Source: an uncultured Lachnospiraceae bacterium
GTDB lineage: Bacteria > Bacillota > Clostridia > Lachnospirales > Lachnospiraceae
Direction: 5' to 3'
DNA length: 60,530 nt
NCBI GenBank assembly: GCA_910578335.1
Contig: CAJTPU010000021.1
Span: forward strand, 1-60,530
Positions 41,277 to 48,374 of this stretch are shown here, piece by piece. Position 1 is the stretch's first letter; every line of letters starts with the position of its first letter. Under the pieces are notes generated by a model. That model was not told where the DNA came from and did no database searches. It saw nothing but the letters and a program-made list of their open reading frames with translations. A program made the translations under genes and the position numbers.

Positions 41277-41314
41277 GGATACTTGGCGATATATGCCAGC
41301 CACTTATATGTCAC
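41273..41314 (-). CDS. 13-residue leader peptide MTYKWLAYIAKYP
   Basis: GTG start at 41314 with AAAGGAG 7 bases upstream, 13 codons, and TAA at 41275-41273. The stop lies in the arm that masks the sigma-like gene's ribosome-binding site. A ribosome paused at the end would therefore free it, as in erm/cat-type translational attenuators. Trp5 and a terminal Pro before the stop recall TnaC-like slow termination. Its own ribosome-binding site lies in a small GCTCC/GGAGC hairpin (41321-41335). Translation is inferred, not shown. Confidence 0.65.
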   Translation of the reverse strand: MTYKWLAYIAKYP

Positions 41315-41338
41315 GGTCTTGCTCCTTTCGGGAGCGAC

Positions 41339-41398
41339 AAAAAAGCCGGACACCAAGAACATTAGGATATTTCTATCCCTTAATTCTCAGCGTCCGGC
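41339..41398 (-). terminator. Terminator ahead of the leader ORF
   Basis: On the minus strand GCCGGAC pairs with GTCCGGC (outer arms at 41392-41398 and 41345-41351), enclosing a GGATA/TATCC hairpin, followed by TTTTTT. It lies between the zinc-ribbon gene and the leader ORF, so the sigma-like gene needs read-through or a promoter I do not see. Confidence 0.75.
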
Positions 41399-41458
41399 AA
41401 TTTGATGACTCAGGAGCTTTCGCTCAAGGACTCGTGGCTCGGTACATCTGCCCGATAT

Positions 41459-41656
41459 TTAATTGTTCGCTCTGTTATTACTTCTTGTTAATCTGTACTT
41501 GACCGTTCCCTTGCGTAGGGATAGGTCAACCTCTACTACTCTGTGGCAGTTCGGACATTTCAGTTCAATCACGCCTGTTGTCATTGTTACCTTGTCAAAA
41601 ATACGCCAGCCACAGTTTTTGCACCTTACGATTATCTTTTGTTCCAACGATTTCAT
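41459..41656 (-). CDS. Small Com-like zinc-ribbon protein
   Basis: A 65-residue protein with two Cys pairs (CKNCGW and CPNCHR, 20 residues apart) and a basic C-terminus (RKGTVKYRLTRSNNRANN). It resembles Com-type zinc-finger regulators of phages, which bind RNA or DNA, and may control the downstream leader region. Its ATG overlaps the stop of the protease gene by four bases, and GGAGGTGA lies in that gene's end. Confidence 0.7.
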   Translation of the reverse strand: MKSLEQKIIVRCKNCGWRIFDKVTMTTGVIELKCPNCHRVVEVDLSLRKGTVKYRLTRSNNRANN

Positions 41657-42384
41657 AGCTCGCTCACCTCCGGATAAACCGTAACCAAATCAAAAGGATT
41701 ATCAAGATACTCCTTTTTCAGTAGTCCGAGCTGTTTCATTCGTATGGCAAGTGCTTTTTTGGAACACCCTAAAAAATCGGCAAGTGCGTCAAACCTTTTA
41801 TATACACTCGGATAGTATATCTTGTTCAGGCATTCAATCTTTTCGCCGAGATTGAACAGATACATTCCTTGTTTTATGAGGTTTTTAGGAAGAAGAATAG
41901 CAGCTCCAAGCGTGTTTGCCTGCCATTCCTCCCAATCGGATATTGGCTTATTCCTCTCGGAATTTGCCTTGTAATAATGTACTCCGGCAGATGTCTGTGT
42001 TACACCGTAATCATTCGGGAACAACATCTTGAATATCTGATGGCTGCCCTCGTGCATTAAGGTAAAGTTCTTTCTGCCTTTCAGCTTACTGTCAAAGTTC
42101 AAGTCCTTTTCCACAAGAACGGTTTTCCCGTCCAAAAAGAAAAAGGCTTCGTTATCATCATCTTCAAATACCTGAACACCCATTTCCGTAAATGAGGTCA
42201 TTCCGAGAATACTACCGTCATAGGATAGGTGCTGGTATTCGACATTCAATCCGAGAACCTTCTCCAAGAGAAGCTCCGGGTCAATTTTGTATATTTGTGT
42301 GTTACGGACATCAGGAAGTGCCATATATGCCTGAACATACTTGTCGGCAATCGCTTCGATGTCAAATCTCGATAAATGTTTCAA
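41653..42384 (-). CDS. ImmA/IrrE-type metalloprotease
   Basis: A 243-residue protein with the zinc-protease motif HEGSH (residues 111-115) and a downstream Glu in WEEWQANTLGAAILLP, as in ImmA/IrrE family anti-repressor proteases. The start is TTG at 42384, with AGGAGG 9 bases upstream and no suitable ATG. The C-terminal 60 residues contain a helix-turn-helix-like stretch (DALADFLGCSKKALAIRMKQ). It is co-transcribed with the polymerase. It could cleave a repressor of the element; the partner is unknown. A second ImmA-type protein lies at 44864. Confidence 0.85.
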   Translation of the reverse strand: MKHLSRFDIEAIADKYVQAYMALPDVRNTQIYKIDPELLLEKVLGLNVEYQHLSYDGSILGMTSFTEMGVQVFEDDDNEAFFFLDGKTVLVEKDLNFDSKLKGRKNFTLMHEGSHQIFKMLFPNDYGVTQTSAGVHYYKANSERNKPISDWEEWQANTLGAAILLPKNLIKQGMYLFNLGEKIECLNKIYYPSVYKRFDALADFLGCSKKALAIRMKQLGLLKKEYLDNPFDLVTVYPEVSEL

Positions 42385-42403
42385 GTTACAAAACCTCCTA
42401 CCA

Positions 42404-42655
42404 TTAGGATTTTGCTTCTACAAACCACTTTCCGTTTTCTTCGTCGAACAGAAATGTGGGCTTGCCGCAAATCTGTACCGTGTAGCGGATACCGGTTCCT
42501 CCGACTTTGGTGGAAGCCGCACGGCATTTCTGAATTACACGGTCTATCTCATATTTTTCATCATTCTCAAACTTGATGAAGTTCGGACGAGCCGTTCCAT
42601 CAGGTCTGTGTGTTACATTTACTTCAACATAAACTTTTCTTCTTTCGGATTCCAT
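42404..42655 (-). CDS. Conserved small protein of unknown function
   Basis: An 83-residue protein. The first 45 residues are charged (VYVEVNVTHRPDGTARPNFI). The end is a beta-rich segment (YTVQICGKPTFLFDEENGKW). I recognise no family. GAGG lies in the end of the upstream gene, 2 bases away. It is part of the polymerase operon, so it may be involved in the DNA-damage response of the element. Confidence 0.6.
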   Translation of the reverse strand: MESERRKVYVEVNVTHRPDGTARPNFIKFENDEKYEIDRVIQKCRAASTKVGGTGIRYTVQICGKPTFLFDEENGKWFVEAKS

Positions 42656-42657
42656 TT

Positions 42658-42957
42658 TTATACCTCATAATTTCTCAAAGTCAAAACTAATCTTCCCAAG
42701 TGCTTGTATCCGTCGATGTTCTTATCCGACACCCTGTACTTGGGTCGGTCATCTCCGGCAGTATTGATGTAACAGGAAAGCCTTCCTTTCTTAAAGCGTT
42801 TTTTCCGGTCAAAGAAAAGAAACATTCCCTCATATATACCGTAGTCGGTAAAATGGTTTCCGCCGTCCGCACGGAAGATAACAATATCTTCGCTGCACCC
42901 CTGCAAAAAGCAGTCGGGTATCGTAACATAAGCCGTAACCTCTTTTTCGTCAATCAC
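42658..42957 (-). CDS. S24/UmuD-like protein without catalytic serine
   Basis: A 99-residue protein resembling the C-terminal S24 peptidase domain of LexA/UmuD. IVIFRADGGNHFTDYGIYEG parallels the GDSM..GI..GD block, and FFDRKKRFKKGRLSCYI the following strands. The Ser of GDSM is replaced (GGNHF), so self-cleavage is not expected. The start is GTG at 42957 with AGGAGG upstream. It directly follows the Y-family polymerase, the place UmuD-like proteins usually occupy, so it may be a polymerase partner. Family assignment by eye is tentative. Confidence 0.5.
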   Translation of the reverse strand: MIDEKEVTAYVTIPDCFLQGCSEDIVIFRADGGNHFTDYGIYEGMFLFFDRKKRFKKGRLSCYINTAGDDRPKYRVSDKNIDGYKHLGRLVLTLRNYEV

Positions 42958-42969
42958 ATTAAGCCCTCC

Positions 42970-44205
42970 TTAACCGACCATACCTGTCGGCATCGTGATT
43001 TCAGCTTTTTCCGGTGGTAGCCGCAGGTTCTGACACAGAACCCCATTCCTTATGCTGTCCTTTCCGAAACGCCGTCTGATTTCTTCAACACACTTTTCCA
43101 TTCGCTCCAATTTGTCCTGCTTGGCGGCGTCCATAAACATATCTATTTGACGGGGCGTGTCTTGTGGAACAAGATTTATGGCTTGTACCGTCACAGAACG
43201 GATAGGGTTATTCCACCCATATCTTTTTTCAAACAACTGAAAAGCGGTCTTTGCAATAATCATCGGAGACTGTGTAGGAAGTGCAATCTTCGTCTGCCAT
43301 TGCCTTGTATTGAGTGTGTTGTCTCTAATATGTATTGCGACACCTTCTGCACTCAGTCCGTGAACACGGAGCTTATGTCCGATGTCTTGGGTTAATTCGA
43401 GAAACACGGGCCACACCTGCTCCGGTTTCTCTAAGTCTGCTACCGTCGTTATACCGTGTCCTACACTTTTTATAGGAGAAACGAAGTCTTTCTTGGCAAC
43501 AAGGGAAAGGTCGTTACCATTGGCATAGTTCCATAAAACTACTCCGTTCTTTCCTAATCTTCTGCGTAAGAACTCAGGGTCGGTATTCGCTAAATCCCCG
43601 ATGGTACGAATACAATAGCTGTCAAGCACTCGCTGGGTTGCCCGTCCTACACCGAGCAGGTCAGCGGCAGGAAGTCCCCAAATCTTTTCTTTGAATGTGT
43701 CCTTTGGTATCAAGGTTACTGCGTCCGGTTTCTTCATATCCGAGCCGAGCTTCGCAAATATCTTATTAAAGGAAACACCCACAGAAATCGTCAAGCCGAG
43801 TTCAAACTTCATCGTTTCACGAATTTCATTTGCCACCTTTTCCGGCGAACCGAAAAGGCTTTCCGTCCCGCTAATATCCAACCAACACTCGTCCATACCA
43901 TACGGTTCAACTTGGTCGGTATATCGCTCATACACGCTTCTCGCAAGCTTTGAGTATTTGATATACTCCTCATAATGGGGCGGTACTACAACCAAGTCCT
44001 TGCACTTCTGTTTAGCCTGCCATACTGCGTCCCCGGTTTTCACATCAAAAGCCTTTGCTTTGTAGTTCTTTGCAAGCACAATACCGTGTCGCTCCTCCAC
44101 AGAGCCGCAAACAGCAATCGGATATTTTTTCAATGCGGGGTCGAGCATACATTCGACGCTGGCATAGAAGTTATTCATATCACAATGAAGTATGCTTCGT
44201 AACAT
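42970..44205 (-). CDS. Y-family DNA polymerase (DinB/UmuC/UvrX type)
   Basis: A 411-residue translesion polymerase. Catalytic segments are HCDMNNFYASVECMLDP (palm Asp) and PYGMDECWLDISG (second acidic pair). The helix-hairpin-helix LLGVGRATQRVLDSYCIRTI and a little-finger domain (VGHGITTVADLEKPE) follow. The C-terminal QIDMF resembles a beta-clamp binding motif. All key residues are intact. AAGGGGG precedes the ATG. It is the first gene of an operon read from a consensus promoter that overlaps repeats likely bound by the divergent ImmR-like repressor. Confidence 0.93.
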   Translation of the reverse strand: MLRSILHCDMNNFYASVECMLDPALKKYPIAVCGSVEERHGIVLAKNYKAKAFDVKTGDAVWQAKQKCKDLVVVPPHYEEYIKYSKLARSVYERYTDQVEPYGMDECWLDISGTESLFGSPEKVANEIRETMKFELGLTISVGVSFNKIFAKLGSDMKKPDAVTLIPKDTFKEKIWGLPAADLLGVGRATQRVLDSYCIRTIGDLANTDPEFLRRRLGKNGVVLWNYANGNDLSLVAKKDFVSPIKSVGHGITTVADLEKPEQVWPVFLELTQDIGHKLRVHGLSAEGVAIHIRDNTLNTRQWQTKIALPTQSPMIIAKTAFQLFEKRYGWNNPIRSVTVQAINLVPQDTPRQIDMFMDAAKQDKLERMEKCVEEIRRRFGKDSIRNGVLCQNLRLPPEKAEITMPTGMVG

Positions 44206-44218
44206 TTTTTGAACCCCC

Positions 44219-44247
44219 TTGACATTTTGGGTAGTTTGGTGTACACT
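44219..44247 (+). promoter_or_regulatory. Probable promoter of the ImmR-like gene
   Basis: TTGACA (44219-44224), a 17-base spacer and TACACT (44242-44247), just upstream of the first operator repeat. The start site would give a leader of about 100 bases. Confidence 0.55.
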
Positions 44248-44253
44248 ATGTAT

Positions 44254-44323
44254 AGTTCAACTTCCCAATTCATATTATATACACTTCAACTGTACTTGTC
44301 AAGGGCAAATGGGTAGTTCAACT
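44254..44323. repeat. Three operator-like repeats, (A)GTTCAACT type
   Basis: AGTTCAACT (44254-44262), ACTTCAACT (44283-44291) and AGTTCAACT (44315-44323) are spaced 29 and 32 bases apart, about three helical turns. The middle copy lies in the spacer of the minus-strand promoter. This is consistent with a shared operator region for the divergent genes. Confidence 0.7.
44274..44302 (-). promoter_or_regulatory. Consensus promoter of the polymerase operon
   Basis: Minus-strand TTGACA (44302-44297), 17 bases, TATAAT (44279-44274): a perfect sigma-70 promoter, so tight repression by an operator-bound protein is expected. Confidence 0.88.
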
Positions 44324-44353
44324 GTAAATATTCTTTTAAGGAGTGAAATCACA

Positions 44354-44764
44354 ATGACATTCGGTGAAAAAGTCAAGGCTGAAAGAACAAAGCTTGGTAT
44401 GAGTCAAGATGAGTTGGCAGCTAAAATCGGCGTAACCCGACGCATAATTGGTTCTTATGAAAATGATAAATCCCGTCCGAGAGGAATGGAAAGATATAAG
44501 AAGCTGGCAGAATCCTTAAATGTAAATGTGAATTATCTGCTGTCTGAGGATGACGCTTTCATCGCCGATGTAGAGGATAAATACGGACGCAGAGGGGCAA
44601 GACAGGCTCAGGAGTTGCTTGCAGAAGTTACCGGTCTGTTTGCCGGCGGCGAAATGGCTGACGAGGATATGCGTGAAATGGTTGACGCTATTCAGGAAGC
44701 ATATCTTATTGCAAAGAAGAACAATAAAAAATACACCCCGAAGAAATACCGCAAAGACGAGTAA
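44354..44764 (+). CDS. XRE-family repressor, ImmR-like
   Basis: A 136-residue protein. Residues 4-60 are a Cro/CI helix-turn-helix (EKVKAERTKLGMSQDELAAK, then IGVTRRIIGSYENDKSRPRG). The C-terminal half is helical and likely dimerises. The start at 44354 has AAGGAGTG upstream. It is followed after about 100 bases by an ImmA/IrrE protease, the arrangement of ImmR-ImmA in ICEBs1. In ICEBs1 the protease cleaves the repressor on DNA damage or quorum signals. It probably represses both itself and the divergent polymerase operon. Confidence 0.85.
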   Translation: MTFGEKVKAERTKLGMSQDELAAKIGVTRRIIGSYENDKSRPRGMERYKKLAESLNVNVNYLLSEDDAFIADVEDKYGRRGARQAQELLAEVTGLFAGGEMADEDMREMVDAIQEAYLIAKKNNKKYTPKKYRKDE

Positions 44765-44863
44765 TCCTCAAAGTGAACTAAGTCCAATATATGGGACACA
44801 TAATAGTTTATAATTTATTATAGGTTAATATCCGATATACTATAATATGGGAGGTGAGCCGGA

Positions 44864-45397
44864 TTGGGGTATTACACTACGGCTGAGATTGTGAAAATCG
44901 TAAACAAGCTCATTGACCGTTGCGGTACTCGTGACCCGTACAAGGTCGCAAAAGAGCTTGGTATCAATGTTATCTACCGGAATTTTGACAAGCAGCGTGG
45001 AGCATACAAGGTTATTCTGAAGAACCGCTTTGTTTTTCTTAAAAACGGTATGCACCCGGTCGTGGAGCAGATAGTGCTATGGCACGAAATCGGGCACGAT
45101 GTTCTACACAGGCAAGAAGCGGTTGCTGTCGGCGGGTTCAAAGAGTTCAACATCTTTGATATGAGAGAGAACCGTATGGAGTATGAAGCAAATATCTTCG
45201 CTTCTCAGGCTTCGCTCCCGGACGACACCATTTTGGAATACATTAAAAACGGCTATGACATTCAGCAGATTGCACGGGCAATGTGTTCCGACATAAACCT
45301 GATTGCTCTGAAAGTGGATACGCTGATTGCACAGGGCTATCAACTTCGCAAACAGGAACACCAAAACGATTTTCTTAAATACAGCAAAAAAATATAA
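44864..45397 (+). CDS. ImmA-like anti-repressor metalloprotease
   Basis: A 177-residue ImmA/IrrE-family protein with HEIGH at residues 74-78 and a downstream EANIFASQASLP block that supplies the third ligand. The start is TTG at 44864, preceded by GAGGTGAG; TATAAT at 44841-44846 suggests a separate promoter. It should cleave the ImmR-like repressor encoded upstream to induce the element. The stop overlaps the stem of the following terminator. Confidence 0.87.
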   Translation: MGYYTTAEIVKIVNKLIDRCGTRDPYKVAKELGINVIYRNFDKQRGAYKVILKNRFVFLKNGMHPVVEQIVLWHEIGHDVLHRQEAVAVGGFKEFNIFDMRENRMEYEANIFASQASLPDDTILEYIKNGYDIQQIARAMCSDINLIALKVDTLIAQGYQLRKQEHQNDFLKYSKKI

Positions 45398-45430
45398 GAC
45401 CGTCAAGCCTCGTTTGAGCCTGACGGTCTT
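45396..45430. terminator. Bidirectional terminator, copy 1 of a flanking pair
   Basis: AAGACCGTCA (45396-45405) pairs with TGACGGTCTT (45421-45430). T-rich tracts follow on both strands. The loop and stem are nearly the same sequence as the terminator at 49200-49235. Confidence 0.88.
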
Positions 45431-45434
45431 TTCG

Positions 45435-45770
45435 TTATTTATTACATTTTTCTTTATAATCTTCGCCCCAACTCCACATAGCGTCGAGAATAGGTTTCAA
45501 GCTTTGTCCCAATTCTGTCAGGGAGTATTCTACTCTCGGCGGTACTTCGGCATATACCTTTCGGTTTACGAGTCCGTTTTCTTCCATATCACGAAGCTGA
45601 GCAGTCAGAACCTTTTGGGAAACGCTGCCGATTGATTTTTTCAGCTCTCCAAAACGCTTTGTCCCCGGCAGTAAGTCTCGGAGTATTAAAACCTTCCATT
45701 TATCGCCGATTAAGGTCAGAGTTGTTTCAACCGGGCAAGCCGGCAATTCTTTTAATTTGTTATCGCTCAT
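45435..45770 (-). CDS. HxlR-family transcriptional regulator
   Basis: A 111-residue winged-helix regulator: CPVETTLTLIGDKWKVLILR, then FGELKKSIGSVSQKVLTAQL and LVNRKVYAEVPPRVEYSLTE, the family hallmarks. Cys12 is at the position of the redox-sensing cysteine of YodB/HypR-type members, so it may sense electrophiles or oxidants. It is divergent from the stress cassette at 46077-49221 and most likely represses it. GGTAACT and AGTTCC inverted elements near 45925-45960 are candidate operators. Confidence 0.92.
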   Translation of the reverse strand: MSDNKLKELPACPVETTLTLIGDKWKVLILRDLLPGTKRFGELKKSIGSVSQKVLTAQLRDMEENGLVNRKVYAEVPPRVEYSLTELGQSLKPILDAMWSWGEDYKEKCNK

Positions 45771-45983
45771 AATAAAACCTCACAATAGTTTCTAATTGTT
45801 CCTAACACTCATATTATACTATACTGCTATAGATGAAATCAAGTACTTCTCCCAAAAATAAAAAACTCAAAAAATTTTTCTTGGCTTAAAAGCGGATGAA
45901 ATCCCTTTGTTTACACATTTGTTTCCTCACGGTAACTGTCCATTAGTTCCCTTTTGGTAACTACGCCACAATATTGTGCTTAC

Positions 45984-46012
45984 TTTACAATGGGTACTGT
46001 CGCAAATATAAT
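45984..46012 (+). promoter_or_regulatory. Promoter of the stress cassette
   Basis: TTTACA (45984-45989), 17 bases, TATAAT (46007-46012). The rest of the 45771-46076 gap holds the HxlR gene's own promoter region (ATTATA at 45813-45818) and the GGTAACT/AGTTCC elements. Confidence 0.7.
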
Positions 46013-46076
46013 ATAGTCAAGAGCTACGGAGAACGGCCGCTGCGAAGCTCGAAGAAATTCGAAGGAGCAATCCAAA

Positions 46077-46910
46077 ATGAACATTTTTAAGAAAATTTTC
46101 GGCAACAGCCACAATGATATTCAGGAGGAAACGAAAATGACAAACACACAGAAAGCACTTGAACTTATAGGCACATTCGCAACCGGTGACACCGAGAAAG
46201 CAACCGGCCTGCTTGCAGAAGGCTACATTCAGCACAACCTTGCATACGGAACAGGGCGTGACGCCTTTGTCGGTTCAGTTGTATATCTTGCATCTGCTCC
46301 GGTTAAGACAACCGTAAATAATATCCGTGCCTTTGAGGACGGTGACAAGGTATTCTTACAGACCGTTTACAATTTTGCAGGTGCGGGTGAACAGGTCGCT
46401 TTTGACATCTTCCGCTTTGATGAAAACGGGAAGATTGCAGAGCATTGGGATAACCTTACCACAAAAGCAGAACCGAATCCGTCCGACAGAACACAGATTG
46501 ACGGCACTTTGGAAATTAAAGACCTTGACAAGACCGAAGCAAACCGTGAGGTAGTAAAGAACTTCCTTTACGATGTTATGCAGGGCAATCGCCCTGAGAA
46601 AACGCCCGATTATTTTGACGGTGATACCTACCTTCAGCATAACACTGGAATTGCAGACGGTTTATCCGGTTTGGGTGCTGCACTTGCCGCTCTTGCAGAG
46701 CAAAACATTCAGATGATTTACACGACCGTACATCAGGTACTTGCGCAGGGCAACTTCGTACTTGCAGTCAGCGAAGGAACCTTTGGCGGTGCTCCTACCT
46801 CTTACTATGACCTTTGGAGAGTTGAGGACGGTAAGATTGCCGAGCATTGGGATGTGATGGAAACGATTGCGGATAAATCCACTTGGCAGAATCAGAACGG
46901 CAAGTTCTAA
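46077..46910 (+). CDS. Double NTF2/SnoaL-like domain protein
   Basis: A 277-residue protein with two copies of the NTF2-like (SnoaL) cone fold. Copy 1 spans residues about 22-140 and ends in FDENGKIAEHWDNL. Copy 2 spans about 155-272 and ends in VEDGKIAEHWDVME. Such domains bind or turn over small hydrophobic molecules. Two in-frame starts have good ribosome-binding sites: 46077 (AAGGAGC) and 46137 (AGGAGG). The longer form adds a basic 20-residue tail. It is the first gene of the HxlR-linked cassette. The substrate is unknown; detoxification under redox stress is inferred. Confidence 0.82.
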   Translation: MNIFKKIFGNSHNDIQEETKMTNTQKALELIGTFATGDTEKATGLLAEGYIQHNLAYGTGRDAFVGSVVYLASAPVKTTVNNIRAFEDGDKVFLQTVYNFAGAGEQVAFDIFRFDENGKIAEHWDNLTTKAEPNPSDRTQIDGTLEIKDLDKTEANREVVKNFLYDVMQGNRPEKTPDYFDGDTYLQHNTGIADGLSGLGAALAALAEQNIQMIYTTVHQVLAQGNFVLAVSEGTFGGAPTSYYDLWRVEDGKIAEHWDVMETIADKSTWQNQNGKF

Positions 46911-46921
46911 CTATAACAACC

Positions 46922-46957
46922 GAAAGCCACGCAAGCGGTTTATTTTGCGTGGCTTTC
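46922..46957 (+). terminator. Intercistronic hairpin
   Basis: A perfect 12-bp stem, GAAAGCCACGCA with TGCGTGGCTTTC, and a 12-base loop, between the NTF2-like and flavin/ferredoxin genes. Only a short T-run (TTTCC) follows, so it is probably a partial terminator or mRNA-stabilising element. Confidence 0.55.
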
Positions 46958-46981
46958 CTGACCATAACGAGGAGGTATGCA

Positions 46982-47596
46982 ATGAACTACCTGAAATATC
47001 TTGTTGAAGAAATCCATACTACCGTAATGGCAACAGTAGATAATAACGGGCTGCCTGTCACCTGTGCTATTGATATTATGGACTATGACGATACCGGACT
47101 GTATTTCCTGACGGCAAAGGGTAAGAACCTCTACGAGCGATTAAAACAAAAAGGGTATGTTGCTTTAACCGGAATGAAAGGAAGCGACACATTATCCTGC
47201 GTTGCTGTTTCTGTAAGCGGTCAGGCTCAGGAAATCGGCAGCGAACCACTGGAAAAGTTGTTTGAGAAAAACAGCTATATGAAAGAAATCTATCCGACAA
47301 AAGAGTCCCGCAAAGCTCTTACGGTTTTTCGCATTTATGAGGGAAACGGCGAATGGTTCGACCTTTCAAAAAAGCCCATTGAGCGAGCTGCTTTCACTTT
47401 TGGGAACGGACAAGAAATAAATGAGGGATATGAGATTAGCGATAACTGCGTCGGCTGTAAAGTGTGTAAAACGGTTTGCCCGCAAAACTGCATTGATTTT
47501 GGGGCTGTACATGCAAAGATTTTACAGAACAACTGTCTGCATTGCGGAAACTGTATGACCGTCTGCCCCCATAATGCAGTTATCAAAAGAGGATAA
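46982..47596 (+). CDS. Flavin-binding PNPOx-like protein fused to a 2[4Fe-4S] ferredoxin
   Basis: A 204-residue protein. Residues 1-130 form a pyridoxamine-5'-phosphate-oxidase-like split barrel (MATVDNNGLPVTCAIDIMDY, LYFLTAKGKNLYERL) expected to bind FMN. Residues about 150-204 are a bacterial ferredoxin with two CxxCxxCxxxC clusters (CVGCKVCKTVC and CLHCGNCMTVC). It would pass electrons from ferredoxin-level carriers to flavin and reduce a small molecule. The start at 46982 has GAGGAGG. It is co-directional with the macrodomain and sirtuin genes and could be their target or effector, which is inference. Confidence 0.88.
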   Translation: MNYLKYLVEEIHTTVMATVDNNGLPVTCAIDIMDYDDTGLYFLTAKGKNLYERLKQKGYVALTGMKGSDTLSCVAVSVSGQAQEIGSEPLEKLFEKNSYMKEIYPTKESRKALTVFRIYEGNGEWFDLSKKPIERAAFTFGNGQEINEGYEISDNCVGCKVCKTVCPQNCIDFGAVHAKILQNNCLHCGNCMTVCPHNAVIKRG

Positions 47597-47600
47597 GACT

Positions 47601-48374
47601 ATGACACAAGCCGAGAAAAGAGAATATTTAATCACAGAGTTATTGAAAGAACTGCCGGAATACGAAAGCATTAAAATCCCGACAAACGAAATGGAGCAGA
47701 AAAAGCTCCTTCGCTCTTTGTTTAATATCCGTATGCCTTTGCCTGTTAGCGATGATTTCATTACTATACAGAACGAGTATCTTCGTGAGGAAACAAGGCA
47801 AAAAGGTATTATAAGTCTTGATAATTTACAATCAATCAAACCGGACATTTATTTATGGCAGGGAGATATTACAACTCTTGCCTGTGATGCTATAGTAAAT
47901 GCCGCTAATTCCGAAATGCTGGGCTGTTTCTGTCCCTGTCACGGTTGTATCGACAATGCGATTCATACCTTCGCAGGCGTTCAGCTTCGACTCAAATGTG
48001 CAGAGATTATGAAAAAGCAGGGACACAAAGAAGAATCGGGCAAGGCAAAAATAACACCGGCGTACAATTTGCCCTGCAAATATGTACTCCACACAGTCGG
48101 CCCGATTGTCAGAAAAAGTTTGACAAGGCAGGACTGTGATTTGCTTGCTTCCTGTTACCGTTCCTGTCTGGAGCTTGCAGAGCAAAACGTCATTCAAAGC
48201 ATTGCGTTTTGCTGTATATCAACGGGAGAATTTCATTTTCCGAATGATACAGCCGCCGAAATCGCAATCAAAACAGTAAAAGACTTTAAGCGTCATACAA
48301 ACAGCAAAATTAAGGTGATATTCAATGTTTTCAAAGATATGGACTACGAAATCTACCGAGAACTTCTCGGATAG
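47601..48374 (+). CDS. Zinc macrodomain ADP-ribosyl hydrolase
   Basis: A 257-residue protein. Residues about 80-257 are a macrodomain (WQGDITTLACDAIVNAANSE, KYVLHTVGPIV, CCISTGEFHFP). The zinc-binding insertion CFCPCHGCIDNAIH is that of the class linked to SirTM sirtuins. It removes ADP-ribose from proteins modified by its partner sirtuin. The N-terminal 75 residues are the helical extension seen in this class. The start at 47601 follows AAAGAGG. The last 50 bases overlap the sirtuin gene. Confidence 0.92.
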   Translation: MTQAEKREYLITELLKELPEYESIKIPTNEMEQKKLLRSLFNIRMPLPVSDDFITIQNEYLREETRQKGIISLDNLQSIKPDIYLWQGDITTLACDAIVNAANSEMLGCFCPCHGCIDNAIHTFAGVQLRLKCAEIMKKQGHKEESGKAKITPAYNLPCKYVLHTVGPIVRKSLTRQDCDLLASCYRSCLELAEQNVIQSIAFCCISTGEFHFPNDTAAEIAIKTVKDFKRHTNSKIKVIFNVFKDMDYEIYRELLG

